From Chara braunii (lineage: Eukaryota > Streptophyta > Charophyceae > Charales > Characeae), in assembly GCA_003427395.1 (NCBI GenBank), contig BFEA01000046.1, positions 3,346,372-3,385,790 on the forward strand: a DNA stretch of 39,419 nt. The letters are read 5' to 3'. A program made the translations under genes and the position numbers. This document shows positions 34,746 to 39,419 of this stretch, piece after piece; position 1 is the stretch's first letter, and every line of letters starts with the position of its first letter. A model generated the notes under the pieces. That model ran no database searches. It had not been told where the DNA came from and saw only the letters and a list, made by a program, of their open reading frames with translations.

Positions 34746-35200
34746 ACTATCCTCTTTGAAGATTGTTGATCCTTCTTTCCCTTTCATTATTACTATTAAT
34801 GCTAGTCAGTATGGAATTGGGGCAGTGCTACAACAAGATGATGACAAGGGATATAGACCATTGAGTTTACGTCCAAGTATCTTTCCTTTGACAAGGTCGA
34901 TAACTCCACGTACGAAAGAGAATTGTATGCCTTGGTTGCAACTCTGGAGACATTTCACTATTTACTCAGACCACTCTACTCTAAAGTGGATAAAGACTCA
35001 ACCTCGACTCTCCGACAAGATAGTTAGATGGTCTACATTCCGACTTTGAGTGTAAAACTATTGAAGGAAAGTCTAATGTTCTTGCAGATGCTTTGTCCTT
35101 TTGTCTCTTATCTTGATATTGTAAATGACTTGAAATATAAAATCCGTAAGGGTTGATGATGCAATTTGGAGTCCTATCATTAGAACCCTACACAAGGGAC
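34746..35200 (+). pseudogene. pol: pol: RNase H domain, broken
   Basis: Resumes right after the insertion. PSFPFIITINASQYGIGAVL (about 34768-34827) matches the start of the gypsy RNase H domain, followed by QQDDDKGYRPLS. The first catalytic position, Asp in the family's T-D-A-S motif, reads Asn here (AAT at 34798-34800). Later elements are FTIYSDHSTLKWIKTQPRLS (about 34954-35012) with the Asp-His kept, and GKSNVLADALS (about 35069-35101), which marks the domain end. Frames shift around 34765, 34870 and 35045. The native enzyme removes RNA from the RNA-DNA hybrid; the Asp-to-Asn change alone should abolish it. Confidence 0.9.
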
Positions 35201-35716
35201 AAATCAAGAGTATGATTATTGGGGAATACCATGACACTGAACGAGATTTCGGATTCAAGAAGACATATGCTAACGTAAAAGACCGCTTTGAATGGAAAGG
35301 AATGAATGAGGATGTGCTAACCTATGTGCAAAGTTGTCTTGTTTGCCAAAGGAACAAACTCTCGCATGAGAATCCATTGGGACTATTGAGACCACTACCT
35401 ATTCCAAGTGAGTCAGATGAGTCTATCTCAATTTATTTTACGAGTCTCACTAAGAGTAGAAATGACAATAGTCAGGTAATAGTCATTTTATATCGTTTCT
35501 CTAAATATGCTATGTTCATTCCTCTACCTGTCGAAGTTAGAACGAAACTCGTCATCCAAAAGTTCCAGATGCGATGGATTTCAGAATATGGATTTCCAAA
35601 AATCATCGTCTTTGATCGAGATATACGGTCCACAGGCCAACAATGACAAAAATTCATAGAGGTGTATGGCATCTGATTGACCATGTCGTCAGGAAGACAC
35701 CCTGAAACGAATGGGC
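35201..35716 (+). pseudogene. pol: pol: integrase N-terminal and catalytic core, first part
   Basis: The zinc-binding HHCC region reads YHDTERDFGFKKT (about 35227-35265), then SCLVCQRNK (35332-35358). The first His and both Cys are kept; the second His position appears to be Asp. The core begins with SISIYFTSLTKS (about 35424-35460), where the first catalytic Asp reads Tyr. It continues through RFSKYAMFIPLP and GFPKIIVFDRDIRS, where the second catalytic Asp is kept (about 35610-35625). Stops replace a conserved Trp (35644-35646) and a residue before LTMSSGRHPETNG (35686-35715). The reading frame ends at the plastid-rRNA insert. Integrase would join the DNA copy to the chromosome. Confidence 0.92.
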
Positions 35717-36284
35717 CCTGCGCAACTTAGGTGGAAGGCTTAGAAGGTCTTTTTCCGGAAAGACTGGAGCCATCAGTGAGATATCATTCTTGAGAAGCTA
35801 GAATTTTAACCTTATGTCGGTTCCGACTAAGGAAAAATCTCAGGTAGACAGTTTCTATGGGGCGTAGGCCTCCCAAAGGGTAACGAAGGTGTGCAAAGGT
35901 TCCCTCAGGCTGGACAGAAAGACCCTATGAAGCTTTACTGTTCCCTGGGAAAAGTCTCAGGTAGACAGTTTCTATGGGGCGTAGGCCTCCCAAAGGGTAA
36001 CGGGGGCGTGCAAAGGTTCCCTCAGGCTGGACATAAATACCCTATGAAGCTTTACTGTCCCCTGGGATTGGGTTTGGGCTTTTCTTGAGCAGCTTAGGTG
36101 GAAGGTAGACAGTTTCTATGGGGCGTAGGCCTCCCAAAGGGTAACGGAGGCGTGCAAAGGTTCCCTCACGCTGGACAGAAAGACCCTATGAAGCTTTACT
36201 GTTCCCTGGGATTGGGTTCGGGCTTTTCCTGCTCAGCTTAGGTGAAAGGCTTAGAAGGTCTTTTTCCAGAAAGACTGGAGCCAT
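35717..36284 (+). other. Rearranged plastid 23S rRNA fragments inserted in integrase
   Basis: Several blocks read as the peptidyl-transferase (domain V) part of chloroplast 23S rRNA in sense orientation. Block a: CTTAGGTGGAAGGC to GAGCCATCAGTGAGATA (35726-35785). Block b: TCAGGTAGACAGTTTCTATG, GGGCGTAGGCCTCCC, GGTAACG and GCAAAGGTTCC. Block c: GGACAGAAAGACCCTATG, AAGCTTTACTGTTCCCTGGG. The rRNA gene order is c-a-b, but here the order is a-b-c, b-c, short a-b-c, a. Block b starts at 35843, 35960 and 36104. The b-to-c junctions fall at a shared GGAC(A/G)GA word. Integrase coding stops before the insert and resumes with ELMNR right after it. Identification is from memory of the plastid sequence; an alignment was not run. 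Confidence 0.85.
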
Positions 36285-37037
36285 ATGAACTGATGAATCG
36301 TTTGTGCCAACAACATTTGTGAATGTATGTACGACCTGATCAGATAGATTGGGATGAGAACTTGCCTAAGATTGCAAGTACATACAACAACATTGTTCAC
36401 ACCGTCACCAACTAAACACCAAACGCACTTCACTAAGGATGAAAGTGCGACGTCCCACTGATGCATTGACACAGGACCGAGTCCAGCGGCTATCCTTGGG
36501 AACACGAGAATTTGCAATTATGTATAAAAAAGACATAAAGAAAGTCAAGGAAAATATTCAGAAAGCCCAACCACAAATGATTGAACATGCTAACAAACAT
36601 CGTCGGCCATCAAAGTTTAAAGAAGGAGATTTTGTTTGGGTCTAAAAATTTTCCTAAATGCATCTCAGAAAATGCTACCTGTCTACTACGGACCTTGGGA
36701 AGTTCTCAAGGTGATAGGGGATACTGATGGACCATCATACTGAAGAGATGTACCCCCACACCTCAAGACATATCCCTTCTTTCATGCCTCCAAGCTACTG
36801 CCATATGTAGAAGGCCATGATTTTCCCAACAGGCCATCCATGTTTCCTCCTTCAATGGAGAAGATACTTGAACATGGATACTTTTCTATAGGTGGCAGAG
36901 GAAGCCCACAAAAGCAGTTCAAGGTAAAGTTGAAATCTCAACCCCCGTATGAAGCCCGGTGGTTAAGCAAGAAAGAGCTTTTACCCACAACTCCTGATAT
37001 TGTTTCTGCATATGAGGGCGGATTAAAAAAAAATTAA
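36285..37037 (+). pseudogene. pol: pol: integrase C-terminal part and chromodomain-like tail
   Basis: Integrase resumes with ELMNRLCQQHL (the Glu is the expected third catalytic residue), then VRPDQIDWDENLPKIASTYN (about 36330-36390), KVRRPTDALTQDRVQRL and GDFVWV. The stretch LPVYYGPWEVLKVIGDTDG (about 36673-36728) is the GPF/Y-like C-terminal module, followed by HLKTYPFFHASKLLPYV. The last part, EKILEHGYFSIGGRG and FKVKLKSQPPYEARWLSKKE (about 36855-36985), has the layout of a chromodomain, which in chromoviruses guides insertion to heterochromatin. Stops follow HL, HTVTN, VWV and PSY, mostly compatible with CAA or CGA changes. The frame closes at 37037, 71 bp before the 3' LTR. Confidence 0.85.
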
Positions 37038-37108
37038 GTCTGAAGATGAAATTCCTGCGACGGAACTTGAAAATTGGGCCGGCACGAATGCAATATCAAA
37101 TACGCCTA

Positions 37109-38108
37109 TGTCATCGGCCAAGGGGGGCACCCGCAGGCCACAGTTCGGCCTCCAGGCCCTGCGTCCGACTGTGTGAAACAAGGCCCCTGAAACGAGGCTT
37201 CAGAGGCCCTGCGCCCGACAATTGACCGAAGCCACTGTAGGTCGAAATATTGAGACTCACGAGTCAAAGTCTTCACGAACCCAGTCCAGGCAACCGATCA
37301 GACACACACACTTGGTTGTATGCAGGTATCCAGGCAGCATTTGGTCCAAGTGGAAGTCTGTAACTGTACCCGATCCAGGCCGTCGACTGTGAGTCAATCT
37401 GAGCCTTTGTACATGAGAGACAAGAGGCTGATCAATGGCGTCAACATTAGTTATTGACCCAGCCCCTGGAGGTCAACATTCAGTCTTGCACTTGCTGCTT
37501 AACGCTGGGACAACGCTGGCTGGACACTGGCTTGAAGCTGGCATTACGCTGGCATTGTGCGACGACGACACGAGACTGCTGCATTGCGTCTGGCGCCCCT
37601 CTGTTTCTGAGCGCCAACTGTCTTCTTGGTTGCTGACGTGGCGCATGCCACGCTGTCTTTGACATTGTTGTTGTGGCGCATGCCATACTGTTTTCCACAC
37701 AGATTGGGGATATGATATGGAGGGAGATCCAGAACTGTGGGATTGAAGGGGTGAGAGAGAAAGAAACCTGTTGATGCTGTCGACATTGCGCATTGCAGTG
37801 ACGTCTTCATAGAAGATCTGTGCATATGTGGCACTATGCTGTGATCAGATCTTTGCCAGACTCGTTACTGGGATACTGTTTGCTGATGTGGACGTGGGGA
37901 GATGCCCGAAGGAGGAGTGGGGATTGAGGGGCATCTATCTACAAGGACACAACCTCTAAGTCTATTCTCCCTCCTATCAGCTTCGTCCTATGGTTACGAG
38001 ACATTGTATTACAGATCACATCTCATGATTATTGGAGACATTTATCAGCGCTGAGTCATCTTGTATGTCGACACTTGACGAGTTCCTCTCCTGACTGGGT
38101 TCACTACA
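37109..38108 (+). repeat. 3' LTR
   Basis: Begins TGTCATCGGCCAAGGGGGG and ends TTCACTACA; 1000 bp against 995 bp for the 5' LTR. A clear polypurine tract is missing just upstream, which may reflect decay or an LTR start ~20 bp further left. It contains GCTGACGTGGCGCATGCCAC (about 37634), the intact form of the bZIP-like word that is mutated in the 5' LTR. Confidence 0.93.
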
Positions 38109-38209
38109 GTATAGATAAGTAATATAATAGAAGGTGCAAGGTTCCCCACGTTTGCCGGTGAAGCGGCATACTTGCACAAATATATGTAGTTTTTCCAATC
38201 TATAAAAAC

Positions 38210-39260
38210 ATTGGTAAACTGCAGAAGGCAACATACCTAACAAAGAAGGGTCCACCAGAGCACCGACCAGATCCAGCAATAGTCTGGTAAAACTTGGAGA
38301 GCCTTCCGAGTTACCCCACAAGCACAGCAGCACTGGCACTCCTATTCTTCCCAAACGACCCACCGACGTCACCACTATCTCTTTCACTCCATGGCGAAAC
38401 AGTCCCCATCTGCTGTCTAGCCTATGGAGTGTATAGAATACCACAATCCCAAAGACCACAAATCTTCAGGCGACACCAGGAGGGCTACTGCTTAAAACAC
38501 ACTGGAAGTCCATATTTCTTCCATGGGCTCCAAAAGAGAAGCCCATGGGAATGGCACCCACAGCAAACACTCTCTTGAGCCTCCTCGCCAAGATACAGTG
38601 GCCAGAACTCCAAGCATACATTCACAGAAACTCCACGCAACACCAGGAGCACGACTGCTTGAAGCGCCATGGAAGCCCACCATCTTCCATGTGCTGCAAA
38701 AGAGCAGCCCGTGGCAGTGACACCCATAACAAAGACTCTCTCCTTGCGAAGATACCAGGACCATGGCTCCAAACAAACATTCTGGCCTACAAAAATTGAG
38801 GCCACTCCTATTCTTCCCAAACGACCCATCGATGTCCCCACTATCTCCATCACTCCATGCCTAAACAGTCCCCATCTGCTGTCTAGCCTCTGGAGTGTAA
38901 AGAGTACCATAATCCAAAAAAGACCACAAGATCTTCACACGACACCAGTAGGGCTACTGCCTAAACACCCTGGAAGTCCCCGTTTCTTCCATGTGCTCCA
39001 AAAGAGCAGCCCATGGGAATGACACCCACAGTAAACACTCTCTGAGCCTCCTCGGCAAGATACTGTGGCCAGAACTCCAAGCATACATTCACAGAATCTC
39101 CACGCGACACCAGGAGCACTACTGCTTCAAGCACCCTGGAAGCACCTCCATCTTCCATGTGCTCCAAAAGAGGAGCCCGTGGGTCTATGAGCCTCCTCGC
39201 GAAGATACCGTGACCATGACTCCATACAAACACTTCTGCCCAAAAAAAATTGTGTGTGTG
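38210..39260. repeat. Dispersed composite repeat, copies B and C
   Basis: Copy B begins GGTAAACTGCAGAAGGCAAC at about 38213 and parallels copy A at 25822. Copy C starts partway through the head (CCTATTCTTCCCAAACGACC at 38807, also at 38341; offset 466 bp). Each is followed by two 166-bp units marked by CTTCCATG(T/G)GCTCC at 38518, 38684, 38986 and 39152. Minus-strand frames over the 166-bp units repeat peptides such as NVCLEFWP, EEAQRVF and CSFGAHGR; this is probably repeat-derived, though a decayed tandem-repeat gene cannot be excluded. Confidence 0.85.
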
Positions 39261-39311
39261 AGCTGTCATGTTCGCTACACACAACTCTGCAAAGAAGAAA
39301 CATGACTGTGT

Positions 39312-39419
39312 CAATCCCGACACCCTGCCCAGGATGCATTTGACTGATGGATAAGGACTCCCCACGTCGCGTTGAATCCCGACAATCTGCCCAGGATGCA
39401 TTTGATTGATGGATAAGGA
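39312..39419. repeat. 62-bp tandem repeat, cut by the window edge
   Basis: AATCCCGACACCCTGCCCAG at 39313 recurs as AATCCCGACAATCTGCCCAG at 39375 (offset 62 bp), each followed by GATGCATTTGA(C/T)TGATGG and ATAAGGA. The second unit runs off the end of the window, so the array may continue. Confidence 0.85.

Larger units (their letters stand above)
26732..38108 (+). mobile_element. Ty3/gypsy LTR retrotransposon (chromovirus type), non-functional
   Basis: An 11.4-kb element bounded by two ~1-kb LTRs. Internal order is gag (with CCHC knuckle), protease, reverse transcriptase, RNase H, integrase and a chromodomain-like tail; that order defines Ty3/gypsy and the tail points to chromoviruses. Candidate target-site duplications are GCATA (26727-26731) and GTATA (38109-38113), 4 of 5 identical. 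The LTRs differ at several percent of positions by eye, so the insertion is old. Two secondary insertions (32606-34728 and about 35717-36284) interrupt pol. Many premature stops, frameshifts and lost catalytic residues make it incapable of autonomous movement. Exact edges are uncertain by about 25 bp because LTR similarity extends slightly left of the chosen TG. Confidence 0.93.

Noticed and set aside
35891-36088. Open frame inside the integrase gap, at first taken as a new pol-encoded domain
   Set aside because: The DNA reads as 23S rRNA, and the frame repeats with the rRNA block.

Overview
The window looks like nuclear, repeat-dominated DNA of a plastid-bearing eukaryote, most likely a streptophyte alga or early-diverging plant. 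The evidence is a chromovirus-type Ty3/gypsy retrotransposon, a decayed DUF7869-like gene, long satellite arrays and a segment that reads as plastid 23S rRNA. The pol protein style reminds me of Chara sequences, but that is an impression and not a database result. I see no intact host gene, no tRNA gene and no CRISPR array. Every recognisable coding region is broken.

Layout. 1-4930: simple repeats, a 53-bp G-rich minisatellite (about 1600-2615) and a 91-bp satellite (about 3470-4935). 4925-5751 (-): an unrecognised pseudogene whose 3' end runs into the 91-bp satellite. 6230-8650, 12919-15605 and 15606-17660: three tandem arrays of different unit length that share one dyad motif (GAAGTTCG-N8-CGAACTTC or its variants). 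A foldback element lies between them (11885-12360). 18559-21006 (+): a DUF7869-like pseudogene. 21000-25200: AT-rich diverged repeats. 25205-25790: a GC-rich block packed with perfect stem-loops. 25820-26540 and 38210-39260: copies of one dispersed repeat that bracket the retrotransposon.

26732-38108 is an 11.4-kb LTR retrotransposon with two ~1-kb LTRs. Its order is gag, protease, RT, RNase H, integrase, chromodomain-like tail. It carries two later insertions. One is a 2.1-kb retroposon-like insert between RT and RNase H, flanked by a 17-bp direct repeat. The other is a shuffled tandem of plastid 23S rRNA pieces that splits the integrase just before its catalytic Glu.

Nearly all premature stops in the three unrelated pseudogenes can be explained by single C-to-T (or G-to-A) changes at CAA, CAG, CGA or TGG codons. 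This suggests long-term silencing and cytosine deamination of the whole region. The genes do not form a working pathway; the window is a record of insertion, amplification and decay.
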